Source: Flavobacterium sp. Leaf82 | Lineage (GTDB): Bacteria > Bacteroidota > Bacteroidia > Flavobacteriales > Flavobacteriaceae | NCBI RefSeq assembly: GCF_001422725.1 | Contig: NZ_LMMA01000012.1 | Coordinates: 180,967 to 244,966, forward strand | Direction: 5' to 3' | Length of the DNA stretch: 64,000 nucleotides | Shown here: piece after piece, positions 7,928 through 17,442 of the stretch | Layout: every line of letters starts with the position of its first letter | Numbering within the stretch: position 1 is the first letter of the stretch | Notes under the pieces: model-generated | What the model was told of the DNA's origin: nothing | Seen by the model: only the letters and a program-made list of their open reading frames with translations | Database searches by the model: none | Translations under genes and position numbers: made by a program

Positions 7928-9709
7928 ATGAAAAACATCTTTATTTACATCGTTTTATTATGGTCTACTTTTGCGTTAGCACAAAATGAGCAACTTGCTC
8001 AATATTACTTTGATAAAGGTGATTTCGAGAAAGCTAAAATCAGTTATGAAGAGCTTTTGAAATTTTCGCCGTCTAATACCCAATATTTTTTAAGGACGAT
8101 CGATTGTTATCAGCAATTGCAACAATTTGATATAGCTCAAAAAGTTATTCAGGATCGATATAACAGATATAAACAAGGCGTTTTTTTGGTAGAATTAGGA
8201 TATAACTTTCAATTACAGAAAAACGAGGCTAAAGCCAAAAATTATTACGAACAGGCGATAGAAAAAATCAAAACAAGCCCAAATGATGTTTACGGAATTG
8301 GGAATTCTTTTGAGAAAAAAGTGTTGCTTGAATATGCTTTAAAAGCGTATCAGACAGCAATGCAGATTCAGCCTAATTATAATTTCAATTTCCAGATTGG
8401 AATGTTGTACGGACAATTGGGTAAAACAGATCAAATGATCGATCTTTTATTGACTGAATCATACAACAATCAGCAGAACGCCAATTTAATTCAGACGCAA
8501 TTATCGCGTTTTATGAATGGTGAAACAGATAATACGGCTTTTAAAGATGCAATGCGTAAAGCATTAATACTAAGAACTCAAAAAGATCAGGACGTTTTCT
8601 GGAACCATTATTTAAGTTGGTTTTATGTACAGCAAAAAGAATTTGGAAAAGCCTTTATTCAGGAAAAAGCCATTTATAAGCGTGATCCGGAATCACTTTC
8701 GAGTATTGTCAATTTAAGTCAGTTTGCCCTGAATGAAGATGATACAGATACTGCGGCAGAAATTCTGAATTTTATACTTCAAAACACTAAGGATTTAGAT
8801 TTGCTGGTGCAGACGAATTCGTATTTAATGCAAATTAAAATTGACAAAGCTCAGGAAAAAGATTATCCCGTAATCAATACTGAGTTACAACAATTGCTTA
8901 CAACCTATGAAATAACTCCTTTTACCTTATCTTTGCAAATAATTCAGGCGCATTTCCTGGCTTTTAATCTTAAAAAAACTGAAGAAGGGAAGGCGATTGT
9001 TAAAAAAGCGCTCGAATTAAATTTGAATGATTATCAAAAAGCAGATGCGAAGATGGAGTTAGCAGACATCTTGCTTTTAGAAGAAAAGTTCAATCAGGCG
9101 TTGATTTATTATTCGCAGATTCAATTGGATCTTAAGAATGATGTCATGGCGCACGAAGCAAGTTTAAAAGCGGCGAAAACAAGTTATTACAAAGGTGATT
9201 TTGAATGGGCTTTAAAACAGTTTAAAGAGTTAAAAGCAGCAAACACGCAATTGATTGCCAATGATGCCCTGGAATATTTTTTATTGATAAACGATAATAC
9301 TGCTGCTGATTCGACACAAACGGCATTAAAGCAATTTGCAAAAGGTGATTTTTTAATCTATCAAAATAAGAAACCCGAAGCGATTGTTCAGTTTCAGAGT
9401 ATTCTTAAAAGCTTTAAAGGGCAGGAAATAGAAGCTGTAACATTGTTGCGTTTGGGTAAAATATATGAAAGTCAAAAAGATTTTAATTCGGCTTTAAGCC
9501 AATATCAACAGATTATTGACAATCATAGCGACGGAATTTATGTAGATGAAGCGCTGTTTTTTTCGGCAGAAATTTACAACGACGAATTCAAAGATATAGA
9601 AAAGGCAAAACCTTTATATGAGAAGGTAATTTTTAATCATCAGGACAGTATTTACTTTGTTGATGCCAGAAAAAAATACCGCGAGTTACGAGGAGATAAA
9701 AATTTATAA
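7928..9709 (+). CDS. Exported TPR-repeat protein
   Basis: 593 residues with a clean signal peptide (residues 1-19, ending FALAQ). The remainder is almost all helical TPR repeats, for example QYYFDKGDFEKAKISYEELL near 25-45, LEYALKAYQTAMQIQPNY in the middle, and LLRLGKIYESQKDFNSALSQ near the end. TPR arrays bind other proteins; here the site is the periplasm or outer membrane. No enzymatic motif is seen, and no T9SS signal occurs at the end (GDKNL). Its position between lgt and rsmA gives no functional clue. The partner is unknown. Confidence 0.8.
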   Translation: MKNIFIYIVLLWSTFALAQNEQLAQYYFDKGDFEKAKISYEELLKFSPSNTQYFLRTIDCYQQLQQFDIAQKVIQDRYNRYKQGVFLVELGYNFQLQKNEAKAKNYYEQAIEKIKTSPNDVYGIGNSFEKKVLLEYALKAYQTAMQIQPNYNFNFQIGMLYGQLGKTDQMIDLLLTESYNNQQNANLIQTQLSRFMNGETDNTAFKDAMRKALILRTQKDQDVFWNHYLSWFYVQQKEFGKAFIQEKAIYKRDPESLSSIVNLSQFALNEDDTDTAAEILNFILQNTKDLDLLVQTNSYLMQIKIDKAQEKDYPVINTELQQLLTTYEITPFTLSLQIIQAHFLAFNLKKTEEGKAIVKKALELNLNDYQKADAKMELADILLLEEKFNQALIYYSQIQLDLKNDVMAHEASLKAAKTSYYKGDFEWALKQFKELKAANTQLIANDALEYFLLINDNTAADSTQTALKQFAKGDFLIYQNKKPEAIVQFQSILKSFKGQEIEAVTLLRLGKIYESQKDFNSALSQYQQIIDNHSDGIYVDEALFFSAEIYNDEFKDIEKAKPLYEKVIFNHQDSIYFVDARKKYRELRGDKNL

Positions 9710-9711
9710 TT

Positions 9712-9790
9712 CAGATTATTGGATTTTTAGAGCGTTAGATTATTCGAAAATCTAATAATCTAATTAGTCTGATAATTTAACAATCTAGAA
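9712..9790. repeat. Palindromic spacer of AATCTAA words, copy 1
   Basis: Perfect 10-base arms (9735-9744 and 9754-9763) with a 9-base loop, embedded in further reiterated tctaat/attaga words. It fills the whole gap between the TPR gene and the DUF4286 gene, and is of the same style as 10107-10200. Confidence 0.75.
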
Positions 9791-9794
9791 AGAA

Positions 9795-10106
9795 ATGATT
9801 ATTTACAACGTTACCACAAATATACACGAGAGCGTTCACGACCAATGGTTAAAATGGATGCAGGAAAAACATATACCGGAAATTCTGGCTACCAATAAAT
9901 TTTCTTCGGCAAGAATCGTAAGGGTTTTAATTGAAGAAGAAATGGGCGGAATCACCTATTCGGTTCAATATGTTACGGATAGTAAAGAAACTTTAGACCA
10001 ATATTATATCGAGGATGAACCCAAATTTCATCAGGAAGCGTTAGGATTGTTTGCAGATAAAATGCTTTCTTTCAGAACAGAGTTGGAAGTTATTTCAGAA
10101 CATTAA
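9795..10106 (+). CDS. DUF4286 family protein
   Basis: 103 residues, cytoplasmic, no signal or membrane segment. The start MIIYNVTTNIHESVHDQWLK, the HIPEILAT segment and the end FADKMLSFRTELEVI match the conserved Bacteroidota DUF4286 family, small ferredoxin-like alpha/beta proteins of unknown function often found near rsmA/ksgA. Here it directly precedes rsmA, separated only by a hairpin spacer. No active-site motif can be named. Confidence 0.82.
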   Translation: MIIYNVTTNIHESVHDQWLKWMQEKHIPEILATNKFSSARIVRVLIEEEMGGITYSVQYVTDSKETLDQYYIEDEPKFHQEALGLFADKMLSFRTELEVISEH

Positions 10107-10200
10107 AGAGACTTTTAGATCATTAGACTTCTTAGATTTTTAGACTTACTGGAAATCTAAAAATCTAAGAAGTCTGGAAATCTAAGAATCTAAAAAAAGA
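10107..10200. repeat. Palindromic spacer of AATCTAA words, copy 2
   Basis: Arms at 10125-10144 and 10156-10175 are perfect 20-base inverted complements with an 11-base loop. Both flanks repeat the same tctaa/ttaga words, so longer or alternative stems are possible. The spacer ends 3 bases before the rsmA ATG. Confidence 0.88.
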
Positions 10201-10202
10201 AA

Positions 10203-10988
10203 ATGGAAAAAGTAAAAGCTAAAAAACATTTAGGACAACATTTCCTGAAAGACGAAAGCATCGCAAAAGCAATTGCAGATACTTTAAGCTTAAAAGGATA
10301 TGATGAGGTTTTAGAAATAGGACCGGGGATGGGTGTGTTGACTAAATATTTGCTTGACAAACCAGTTAATACACACGTGATCGAAATCGATGGTGAATCT
10401 GTGGTGTATTTGGGTGAAAATTATCCAAAATTAAAAGACAAAATTATCTCTCAGGATTTCCTGAAATACAATATAAACGAGGTTTATGAAAATAAACAAT
10501 TCGCTATTATTGGAAATTTCCCTTATAATATTTCAACGCAAATTGTTTTCAGGACTTTAGAATTCAAACATCAGATTCCGGAATTTTCGGGGATGTTCCA
10601 GAAAGAAGTTGCTGAAAGAATCTGCGAGAAAAAAGGCTCAAAGGCTTACGGAATCTTATCCGTACTGGCTCAGGCTTTCTATGATACAGAGTATCTGTTT
10701 ACGGTAGATGAAAACGTCTTTATTCCTCCGCCCAAGGTCAAATCGGGTGTGATGAAAATGACCCGAAAGGAAGATTATAGCCTTCCGTGCGGAGAAAGGT
10801 TGTTTTTTACAGTAGTAAAAACGGCTTTTCAGCAAAGACGAAAAACATTACGTAACAGTTTGAAAACATTAAATTTATCCGATGAATTGCGATTAGACAC
10901 TATCTTTGATAAACGTCCCGAGCAGCTTAGCGTAGACGAGTTTATTGTTCTGACTCAAAAAATAGAAGCCGATGGAGTTCAAAGTTAG
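10203..10988 (+). CDS. rsmA: 16S rRNA (adenine1518-N6/adenine1519-N6)-dimethyltransferase
   Basis: 261 residues, normal for RsmA/KsgA. It dimethylates two adjacent adenines in helix 45 of 16S rRNA using S-adenosylmethionine. Motifs: GQHFLKDE at the start, the SAM-binding loop [12 protein letters not shown] near 37-48, the acidic residue in VIEIDGE, and the catalytic NFPY motif ([10 protein letters not shown]). The C-terminal helical domain includes [12 protein letters not shown]. Its last 17 bases overlap the start of mgtE, implying translational coupling. Confidence 0.97.
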   Translation: MEKVKAKKHLGQHFLKDESIAKAIADTLSLKGYDEVLEIGPGMGVLTKYLLDKPVNTHVIEIDGESVVYLGENYPKLKDKIISQDFLKYNINEVYENKQFAIIGNFPYNISTQIVFRTLEFKHQIPEFSGMFQKEVAERICEKKGSKAYGILSVLAQAFYDTEYLFTVDENVFIPPPKVKSGVMKMTRKEDYSLPCGERLFFTVVKTAFQQRRKTLRNSLKTLNLSDELRLDTIFDKRPEQLSVDEFIVLTQKIEADGVQS

Positions 10989-12321
10989 CAAAGAATTAAT
11001 CCACCAGTTAGAAGAGCATATCGTTAACAAAAACGACAAAGAACTTGAAGTTTTATTGAATGATTTGCACCACGCTGATATTGCCGAAATCCTGGATGAA
11101 CTGGATTTCGACGAGGCAACTTATATTTTTAAGGTTTTAGATAGTGATAAAACGGCAGAAATTCTTCTTGAATTAGAAGATGATTTGCGTGAAAACATCT
11201 TAAGCCGACTTTCGCCAAAAGAAATTGCAGAAGAGCTTGATGAGCTTGAAACCAATGACGCGGCGGATATTATTGGTGAACTTTCGCAGGAAATAAAAGC
11301 GGAGGTAATCTCTGAGCTTAATGACGTTGAACACGCAAAAGACATTGTCGATTTGTTGCGTTACGACGAAAATTCTGCCGGTGGTTTGATGGGTAAAGAG
11401 TTGGTAAAAGTCAACGAAAACTGGAATGTATTAACTTGTGTAAAAGAAATGCGTATTCAGGCAGAAAACGTTTCCAGAGTGCATTCTATTTATGTGGTTG
11501 ATGATGAAAATCGCCTTAAAGGAAGATTGTCATTAAAAGACTTATTGACGACTTCGACCAAAACCCAGATCTCAGATATTTATATTCGAAAATTAAACTT
11601 TGTAAACGTAGATACCGAAGATGTTGAGGTAGCGCGTATCATGCAAAAATACGATTTAGAGGCGATTCCGGTTGTTGATGAATTAGGAAGATTGGTAGGT
11701 AGAATTACCATCGATGATATCGTAGACGTAATCAAGGACGAAGCAGATAAGGATTACCAATTAGCAGCGGGTATTACGCAAGACGTAGAATCAAACGATA
11801 GTGTTCTTGAACTGACCAAAGCACGTTTGCCGTGGCTTTTAATAGGGATGGTAATCGAAATTGTAGCATCATTTGTTCTAAAAGGAAACGAAGCGACATT
11901 TCAAAAATATTCGACTTTGATTATTTTCGTGCCATTGCTTTCTGCGACTGCCGGAAATATTGGTGTTCAGGCATCGGCAATTGTGGTGCAGGGTTTGGCA
12001 AACGGAACATTAAAAGAATTCAGCCGTGGCTATTTTAGTAAAGAGATTAGCGTTTCGATGATTTCAGGAACTATTATATCGTTGCTTTTGCTGGCGTATC
12101 ACTCTGTAATGTACCAACAATATTTAGTGGGAGTCGCGATTTCTATTTCGATGATTGTAGTAATTTTATTTGCTGCAACATTAGGAACTTTAGTTCCGTT
12201 GTTTTTGCATAAAAACAAAATTGACCCCGCAATTGCAACAGGTCCGTTTATTACAACAACCAATGACGTATTTGGAATTATGCTCTACTTTGGAGTAGCC
12301 AAATTGATTCTTGGTTTCTAA
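10972..12321 (+). CDS. mgtE: Magnesium transporter MgtE
   Basis: 449 residues, the usual length. Domain order: MgtE N-domain (about 1-130, superhelix with [20 protein letters not shown]), a CBS pair (about 140-260, ending [20 protein letters not shown]), then five membrane helices (about 275-449). The pore signature [20 protein letters not shown] and the conserved acidic DPAIATGPF segment are present. MgtE is an inner-membrane Mg2+ channel gated by cytoplasmic Mg2+ binding to the N and CBS domains. The start codon lies inside rsmA (17-base overlap). Confidence 0.97.
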   Translation: MEFKVSKELIHQLEEHIVNKNDKELEVLLNDLHHADIAEILDELDFDEATYIFKVLDSDKTAEILLELEDDLRENILSRLSPKEIAEELDELETNDAADIIGELSQEIKAEVISELNDVEHAKDIVDLLRYDENSAGGLMGKELVKVNENWNVLTCVKEMRIQAENVSRVHSIYVVDDENRLKGRLSLKDLLTTSTKTQISDIYIRKLNFVNVDTEDVEVARIMQKYDLEAIPVVDELGRLVGRITIDDIVDVIKDEADKDYQLAAGITQDVESNDSVLELTKARLPWLLIGMVIEIVASFVLKGNEATFQKYSTLIIFVPLLSATAGNIGVQASAIVVQGLANGTLKEFSRGYFSKEISVSMISGTIISLLLLAYHSVMYQQYLVGVAISISMIVVILFAATLGTLVPLFLHKNKIDPAIATGPFITTTNDVFGIMLYFGVAKLILGF

Positions 12322-12422
12322 GTTTTTTGCAACAAATTAATAGAATACAGTGATTTAAGATCTGTAAAATCTGTGTAATTTGTGGCTGAAAAATCCGCTA
12401 TTAACCAGCCAATAAATAAGCA

Positions 12423-13199
12423 ATGAAAGTACATATTATAGGAGGAGGAAATCTTGGGGTTTCTATAGCCTTGGGAATTGCTAAATTCTCAAAAAACAAC
12501 CAGGTTACCGTTACCAGAAGAAATATCGCCAGTATCCAATATTTATCAGAGTACGGAATCACGGTTTCATCTGATAATAAACATAATATTCAAGAAGCCG
12601 ATGTGGTAATTTTAACCATAAAGCCCTATCAGGTTGATACTGTTTTTGCTGAAATTTTATCAGCAATTCCGGGAAAAACGATTGCTTCGGCAGTGAGTGG
12701 TTTGTCACTTGATATGCTTCAGGAAAAAACAAACAATGCTTTTCCGGTAATTCGTATTATGCCCAATATTGCGGCACAATTTGGCGAATCAGCAACTTGT
12801 ATTTCTTTTCCTGAAAAAGACAGGGAAAAAGCATTGCCAATTGTGGACTTGTTTCAGGATCTGGGAACTGCTCCTGTAATCGACGAAAAATTAATGGATG
12901 CCGCAACTGTTCTTGGTGCATGCGGAACTGCTTATGCTTTGCGATATATTCGTGCCTCGATGCAAGCCGGAATCGAAATAGGTTTTGATTCTCAAACCGC
13001 TTTGGCAATTGCAGCACAAACCGTAAAAGGAGCCGCTAAAATGCTATTAGAGGAGAAAGTGCATCCGGAACAATTAATTGATCGTGTAACAACGCCTCAA
13101 GGCTGTACAATTGTTGGTTTGAATGAAATGGAACACAATGGTTTCAGTTCATCATTGATAAAAGGTATCAAAACTTCTTTGAAACAAATTAAAGGATAG
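12423..13199 (+). CDS. proC: Pyrroline-5-carboxylate reductase
   Basis: 258 residues, cytoplasmic. ProC reduces 1-pyrroline-5-carboxylate to proline with NAD(P)H, the last step of proline synthesis. The dinucleotide-binding start IIGGGNLGVSIALGIAKF, the RIMPNIAAQFGESATC segment, and the family signature around TPQGCTIVGLNEMEHNGF near the C-terminus are all present. The 101-base upstream spacer contains aatctgtg-type words. A strong hairpin follows the gene. Confidence 0.96.
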   Translation: MKVHIIGGGNLGVSIALGIAKFSKNNQVTVTRRNIASIQYLSEYGITVSSDNKHNIQEADVVILTIKPYQVDTVFAEILSAIPGKTIASAVSGLSLDMLQEKTNNAFPVIRIMPNIAAQFGESATCISFPEKDREKALPIVDLFQDLGTAPVIDEKLMDAATVLGACGTAYALRYIRASMQAGIEIGFDSQTALAIAAQTVKGAAKMLLEEKVHPEQLIDRVTTPQGCTIVGLNEMEHNGFSSSLIKGIKTSLKQIKG

Positions 13200-13221
13200 T
13201 TTAAAGAAAAAATCCTATATA

Positions 13222-13268
13222 AAAAAATCCCAAATTCCAATTTGATAAATCTGGAGTTTGGGATTTTT
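13222..13268 (+). terminator. Bidirectional terminator between proC and cytochrome c gene
   Basis: Stem aatcccaaattcca / tggagtttgggatt (13226-13240 with 13253-13266), preceded by an A-run and followed by a T-run, so it can act for both converging genes. Confidence 0.85.
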
Positions 13269-13334
13269 GTTTTTACAATCAAGTTTTATTATAGAATCGA
13301 AATGACAAATATTGCGTATAATGGCGTTTGGAAT

Positions 13335-13754
13335 TTAATAACGTGTTGTTGAGCAATAATCTATTAGTAAAGTAAGGCTTTCTTCATTTACAAAATCTTT
13401 AAACATCGTTCTGTGATAATCTATTCCTAATTTATCAATTTTCATGCTGTCAATTATGTGGTTTTTATCGATCATCCATTTTACAAAGACCAGAGAATCT
13501 ATGTTACGAAGTGCAGGGCCGGTACTTTTGGCGTCTAGTTTGTGGCAAGCTGCGCAATTCGAATTAAAAATTTCTTTTCCTTCATATTGATTTTCTGTTA
13601 ATTGAGGATTTGAAGTTCCACAAAAAGAGACAGGAATTCTACAATTAAAAGCTGGTGGGACGTATGTTTTTATTTGATAGAATATAAATCCGATAATTAC
13701 AGTGATAAGTAAAACTGAAAATAAAATAATATGACGGATTCTATTCATTTGCAA
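13335..13754 (-). CDS. Membrane-anchored mono-haem cytochrome c
   Basis: 139 residues. Residues 8-26 form one hydrophobic anchor. The haem c attachment motif CAACH follows YEGKEIFNSN in the middle, so one covalently bound haem is expected on the periplasmic side. Met in HRTMFKDF is a candidate sixth ligand. The small single-domain form resembles cytochrome c/c6-type electron carriers; the redox partner is unknown. It is the last gene of a leftward operon after racemase, nhaA and a lipoprotein. Confidence 0.85.
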   Translation of the reverse strand: MQMNRIRHIILFSVLLITVIIGFIFYQIKTYVPPAFNCRIPVSFCGTSNPQLTENQYEGKEIFNSNCAACHKLDAKSTGPALRNIDSLVFVKWMIDKNHIIDSMKIDKLGIDYHRTMFKDFVNEESLTLLIDYCSTTRY

Positions 13755-13792
13755 TAGTTGTTAATTGGAATTTAGAATTTAATTATTAGAAT

Positions 13793-14335
13793 TTACTTCT
13801 TAATCAATTGTATATACTTTCTCCCACATTCCGAAATCTTAGTATAAGAATTCATAGCATTGCCATAATTCTGAATGGTAAGTGTATCTGTAGCATAATT
13901 AGCACCAATTCCTACTGGAATTTCTAATTGTTTAGAATCTGTTTCAGGCTCAGTTATAGAATCATTGTCTTCTTCGCGGCTGATGTCTCCTTCATATTCA
14001 TCCCATTCTATACCTTCTAAAACAATAGATTTTTCTCCTGATTGGCTTGTGCTAAAACTTGCGATGCCTTTTAATTGGCGAAGTTTTGTTTTTAGCAAAT
14101 ATGTATAACCGCTTTTGGTTTTGATGATTTCTACAGAAATTTTACATTCATCTGAGTTGTCCGGCTCAGGTTGAGTTTCGTATAAACCTTCAATAGATTC
14201 TTCATTTGTTTTTGTTTCCAGCGAAATATTTGCGTTTGGTGTATCTTTTTCAACTACAGGTTTTGGCTTATTCTCGCAGGCAGAAAGAAATAATACCAGT
14301 ATAAATGCCGATGTAATTTTACATATCCAATTCAT
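13793..14335 (-). CDS. Hypothetical lipoprotein
   Basis: 180 residues with a lipoprotein signal peptide ending in the lipobox LSAC (Cys at about 20). An acidic, low-complexity linker follows (about 25-60, Glu/Asn/Pro-rich, and again about 115-130), between short beta-rich segments such as YTYLLKTKLRQLKG. No known domain was recognised. It starts 3 bases after the nhaA stop, so it is co-transcribed with, and perhaps translationally coupled to, the antiporter. Function unknown. Confidence 0.75.
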   Translation of the reverse strand: MNWICKITSAFILVLFLSACENKPKPVVEKDTPNANISLETKTNEESIEGLYETQPEPDNSDECKISVEIIKTKSGYTYLLKTKLRQLKGIASFSTSQSGEKSIVLEGIEWDEYEGDISREEDNDSITEPETDSKQLEIPVGIGANYATDTLTIQNYGNAMNSYTKISECGRKYIQLIKK

Positions 14336-14338
14336 AAA

Positions 14339-15484
14339 TTAAGAGGTTTTAGTTCTTGTCAAAATGTATTTTAAATAGATAAATCCCAGAATTCCTGAAA
14401 TTACGGAAGCAATCAAAATAGCAATTTTAGAAAAAATGATAGTCTGTGGATCTTTAAAAGCTAAAATCGTAATAAAAATTGACATCGTAAAACCGATTCC
14501 GCCAAGCATTCCGGCGCCAAGGATATGAGCCCATTTTAAACTTTTGGGCAAAGCGCACAATCCGGCACTTACTCCAATCGAAGAAAAAAGCAAGATTCCT
14601 AACGGCTTTCCTATGACTAAGCCTAAAATAATACCAAATGTATTGGGATGATTTAATCCCTGATGCCAGTCTGGTTCAATGGCAATGCAGGTATTTGCAA
14701 TTGCAAATAGTGGCAGGATTACAAAAGCAACCGGTTTATGCAAAAAATGCTGTAATTTATACGAAGAAGATTTTTCGCCACCATCTCCAAACGGAATCAC
14801 AAATGCTAATATGACACCGGTAATTGTAGCGTGAACACCAGAATTAAGCATGAAATACCACATTGCAACTCCTCCTATTAAATACGGAATAAGATTGTGA
14901 ATTTTCATTCGGTTCAAAATAAACAACAAACCCCAAATCCCTAAAGCAATGGAAAGATTTATAAAAGCAATAGAAGTTGTGTAGAAAATAGCAATTACAA
15001 TGATAGCGCCCAAATCATCAATAACCGCCAATGCGGTTAAAAATACTTTTAAAGATGCCGGAACTTTTTTTCCTAAAAGAGATAAAATTCCAATTGCAAA
15101 AGCAATGTCTGTTGCCATTGGTATTCCTGCACCGTTTTGTGTTGCCGTTCCAAAATTTAAAGCCAGGAAAATTGCTGCCGGAACCAGCATTCCGCCAAAA
15201 GCGGCCATAATTGGTAAAGAAGCATTTTTGATATTAGACAATTCACCGTGATAAATTTCCCGTTCTAATTCTAAACCAATCAATAAAAAGAAAATTGCCA
15301 TTAAACCGTCATTGATCCAATGTGTGATTGAATGCCCGTTGAAATCTTTCTCCCAAAAAGCAATATATTCTGTTTGAAAAGAAGAGTTGGCAAGGTAAAG
15401 AGATATAATCGTGACAAAGAGCAAGAGTAATCCTCCTGATTTTTCATTGTCAAAAAAGGATTTAAAAGTCTTGGTTAATTTCAT
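14339..15484 (-). CDS. nhaA: Na+/H+ antiporter NhaA
   Basis: 381 residues with about 12 membrane helices. The transport-site residues are visible: PMATDIAFAIG with Asp126 and AVIDDLGAI with the adjacent Asp156-Asp157 pair, equivalent to E. coli Asp133 and Asp163-Asp164. NhaA exchanges internal Na+ or Li+ for external protons, supporting pH and sodium homeostasis. The start lies 13 bases after the racemase stop; a lipoprotein and a cytochrome c follow in the same direction. Confidence 0.97.
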   Translation of the reverse strand: MKLTKTFKSFFDNEKSGGLLLLFVTIISLYLANSSFQTEYIAFWEKDFNGHSITHWINDGLMAIFFLLIGLELEREIYHGELSNIKNASLPIMAAFGGMLVPAAIFLALNFGTATQNGAGIPMATDIAFAIGILSLLGKKVPASLKVFLTALAVIDDLGAIIVIAIFYTTSIAFINLSIALGIWGLLFILNRMKIHNLIPYLIGGVAMWYFMLNSGVHATITGVILAFVIPFGDGGEKSSSYKLQHFLHKPVAFVILPLFAIANTCIAIEPDWHQGLNHPNTFGIILGLVIGKPLGILLFSSIGVSAGLCALPKSLKWAHILGAGMLGGIGFTMSIFITILAFKDPQTIIFSKIAILIASVISGILGFIYLKYILTRTKTS

Positions 15485-15497
15485 TTTAATTTGATAT

Positions 15498-16190
15498 TTA
15501 TTCTAATGCAAATTCAACAGCTTTTTTTGCATGAATTTCTGCTGTTTTAAAGAGTTCAGCATCCGTATATTCATTAGTAATTAATAATTCTATTTCTGTA
15601 CATCCCAATATAATTCCTTCAGCTCCCTGATGAATTAAATCAGTAATTATGTCTAAAAAGATATTTCGTGAATTGTTGTTTATAATTCCTTTTACAAGCT
15701 CGTCATATATAATTCTATGAATCTGATGTCTTTGTTCCTGGTTGGGAACTATGGTTTCTATATTGTATTTATCCAATAACCTGCCTTTAAAAAAATCTTG
15801 TTCCATTGTAAAAGAGGTTCCCAGCAGTCCTATCTTTTTAATTTTTTTTTCGTTAATTTTTTCGGCAGCTGCATCAACGATATGGATTAAAGGAATCGAT
15901 ATGTTTTTTTCTATTTCATCTGATAATTTATGCATGGTGTTGGTGCATAATACAATGAAATCAGCTCCACTTTTTTCAAGTTTTCGAGCTGCTCGTGTCA
16001 TTAAAATTGCTAGTTTGTCCCATTCTCCATTTTTTTGCAATTCTGCAATTTTATTAAAATCAACAGAGTACATTATAGACTCGCACGAATGAACGCCACC
16101 TAGTTTTTTCTGAACGGTTCTATTGATTATTTGATAATATAATGTAGAACTTTCCCATGACATACCTCCAATCAAACCAATTGTTTTCAT
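15498..16190 (-). CDS. Aspartate/glutamate racemase family protein
   Basis: 230 residues, cytoplasmic. The opening MKTIGLIGGMSWESSTLYYQ is typical of the YgeA/RacX-type broad-specificity amino-acid racemases. The two catalytic cysteines lie in VLCTNTMHK (first half) and ILGCTEIELL (second half), as expected for PLP-independent two-base racemisation. The substrate cannot be read from the sequence. It heads the leftward operon with nhaA, possibly from a TAAATTCG-like box near 16206-16213 with one mismatch. Confidence 0.87.
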   Translation of the reverse strand: MKTIGLIGGMSWESSTLYYQIINRTVQKKLGGVHSCESIMYSVDFNKIAELQKNGEWDKLAILMTRAARKLEKSGADFIVLCTNTMHKLSDEIEKNISIPLIHIVDAAAEKINEKKIKKIGLLGTSFTMEQDFFKGRLLDKYNIETIVPNQEQRHQIHRIIYDELVKGIINNNSRNIFLDIITDLIHQGAEGIILGCTEIELLITNEYTDAELFKTAEIHAKKAVEFALE

Positions 16191-16297
16191 AAAAACCGTT
16201 TTATGCGAATTTACACATTTATTAGTGATTTTTTGGGTTAAAACAGAAAGCCGTATTTTTTTTGTTACTTTGTTTTTCTAATTTAAGTTATAATTTC

Positions 16298-17245
16298 ATG
16301 TCAATTAAAGTTTTACATATCGATAGCAATCATCCAATTTTATGGCAACAATTAGAAGATGCCGGTTTTGAAAACCACGCCGATTTTAAATCTTCCAAAG
16401 AAGAAATTGAGGCTAAAATTCAGGATTATAACGGAATCGTAATTCGAAGCCGTTTTAAAATCGATAAAACCTTTCTGGACAAAGCCACCAATTTACAGTT
16501 TATTGCCAGAGTTGGCGCAGGTTTAGAAAGTATTGATTGTGATTATGCAGAAGCGAAAGCAATACATCTTATTGCTGCTCCTGAAGGTAATCGCAACGCT
16601 GTTGCAGAACATTCGCTTGGTGTAATTTTATCCTTGTTTAATAATCTGAACCAGGCCAACGCCGAAATAAAAACCGGACAATGGAATCGCGAAAGCAATC
16701 GTGGTCATGAACTCGACGGAAAAACAGTTGGAATTATTGGTTATGGAAACATGGGAAAAGCTTTTGCCAAAAAACTTCGCGGTTTTGAAACAGAAGTACT
16801 TTTTTATGATATTTTAGAAAATATTGGTGATGAAAATGCTAAACAAGTTTCATTGCAGGAACTACAGCAAAAAGCAGATGTTTTGAGTTTGCATCTTCCG
16901 TGGACTCCTGAAACAGACAAAATGGTAAATGCAGATTTTATAAATGCATTTGCAAAGCCTTTCTGGATCATAAATACTTCGCGCGGTAAAAATATAGTTA
17001 CAGCTGATTTAGTTGCAGCAATGAGGTCTGAAAAGATTTTAGGAGCTGGTCTGGATGTATTGGAGTATGAAAAATTATCTTTCGAAACACTTTTTCAGGA
17101 TAAAAACACTCCGGAGGCTTTTCAATATCTTTTAGAAGCTAAAAATGTATTGTTAACGCCTCATATTGCAGGCTGGACTTTTGAAAGCCACGAACGTTTG
17201 GCGCAAGTTATTGTAGATAAAATAAAAGCAGTTTATTCAAAATAA
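16298..17245 (+). CDS. D-2-hydroxyacid dehydrogenase (phosphoglycerate dehydrogenase-like)
   Basis: 315 residues from ATG 16298 (MSIKVLHIDSN). An upstream in-frame TTG at 16262 is rejected because the added residues are unlike the family. The NAD-binding loop is VGIIGYGNMGKAFAKKL, and the catalytic triad positions Arg (NTSRGKNIV), Glu (LDVLEYE) and His (TPHIAGWTFES) follow in the standard order. These enzymes interconvert 2-keto and D-2-hydroxy acids. It may be a SerA-type 3-phosphoglycerate dehydrogenase without the C-terminal ACT domain, but serB or serC are not nearby, so the substrate is open. Confidence 0.88.
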   Translation: MSIKVLHIDSNHPILWQQLEDAGFENHADFKSSKEEIEAKIQDYNGIVIRSRFKIDKTFLDKATNLQFIARVGAGLESIDCDYAEAKAIHLIAAPEGNRNAVAEHSLGVILSLFNNLNQANAEIKTGQWNRESNRGHELDGKTVGIIGYGNMGKAFAKKLRGFETEVLFYDILENIGDENAKQVSLQELQQKADVLSLHLPWTPETDKMVNADFINAFAKPFWIINTSRGKNIVTADLVAAMRSEKILGAGLDVLEYEKLSFETLFQDKNTPEAFQYLLEAKNVLLTPHIAGWTFESHERLAQVIVDKIKAVYSK

Positions 17246-17442
17246 ATTTAACGGAATAAAAAAATCTTTCAATCCTAAATTTTTAGAATTTTATAACGAG
17301 TTATTTCTGAAGATTTCTACAATCAGAATTAGTTTTTAATGTTAATTTTTAATAATATTGTTTCCGATTTGGCTAAATATCTAAAAAATATGAAGTTTAA
17401 ATTCCCAAAAACATTATTTAACTAACTAATTTGCTGTAGTCT

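Noticed and set aside
16262..16297. TTG start for the D-2-hydroxyacid dehydrogenase
   Set aside because: ATG at 16298 gives the conserved family start MSIKVLHID.
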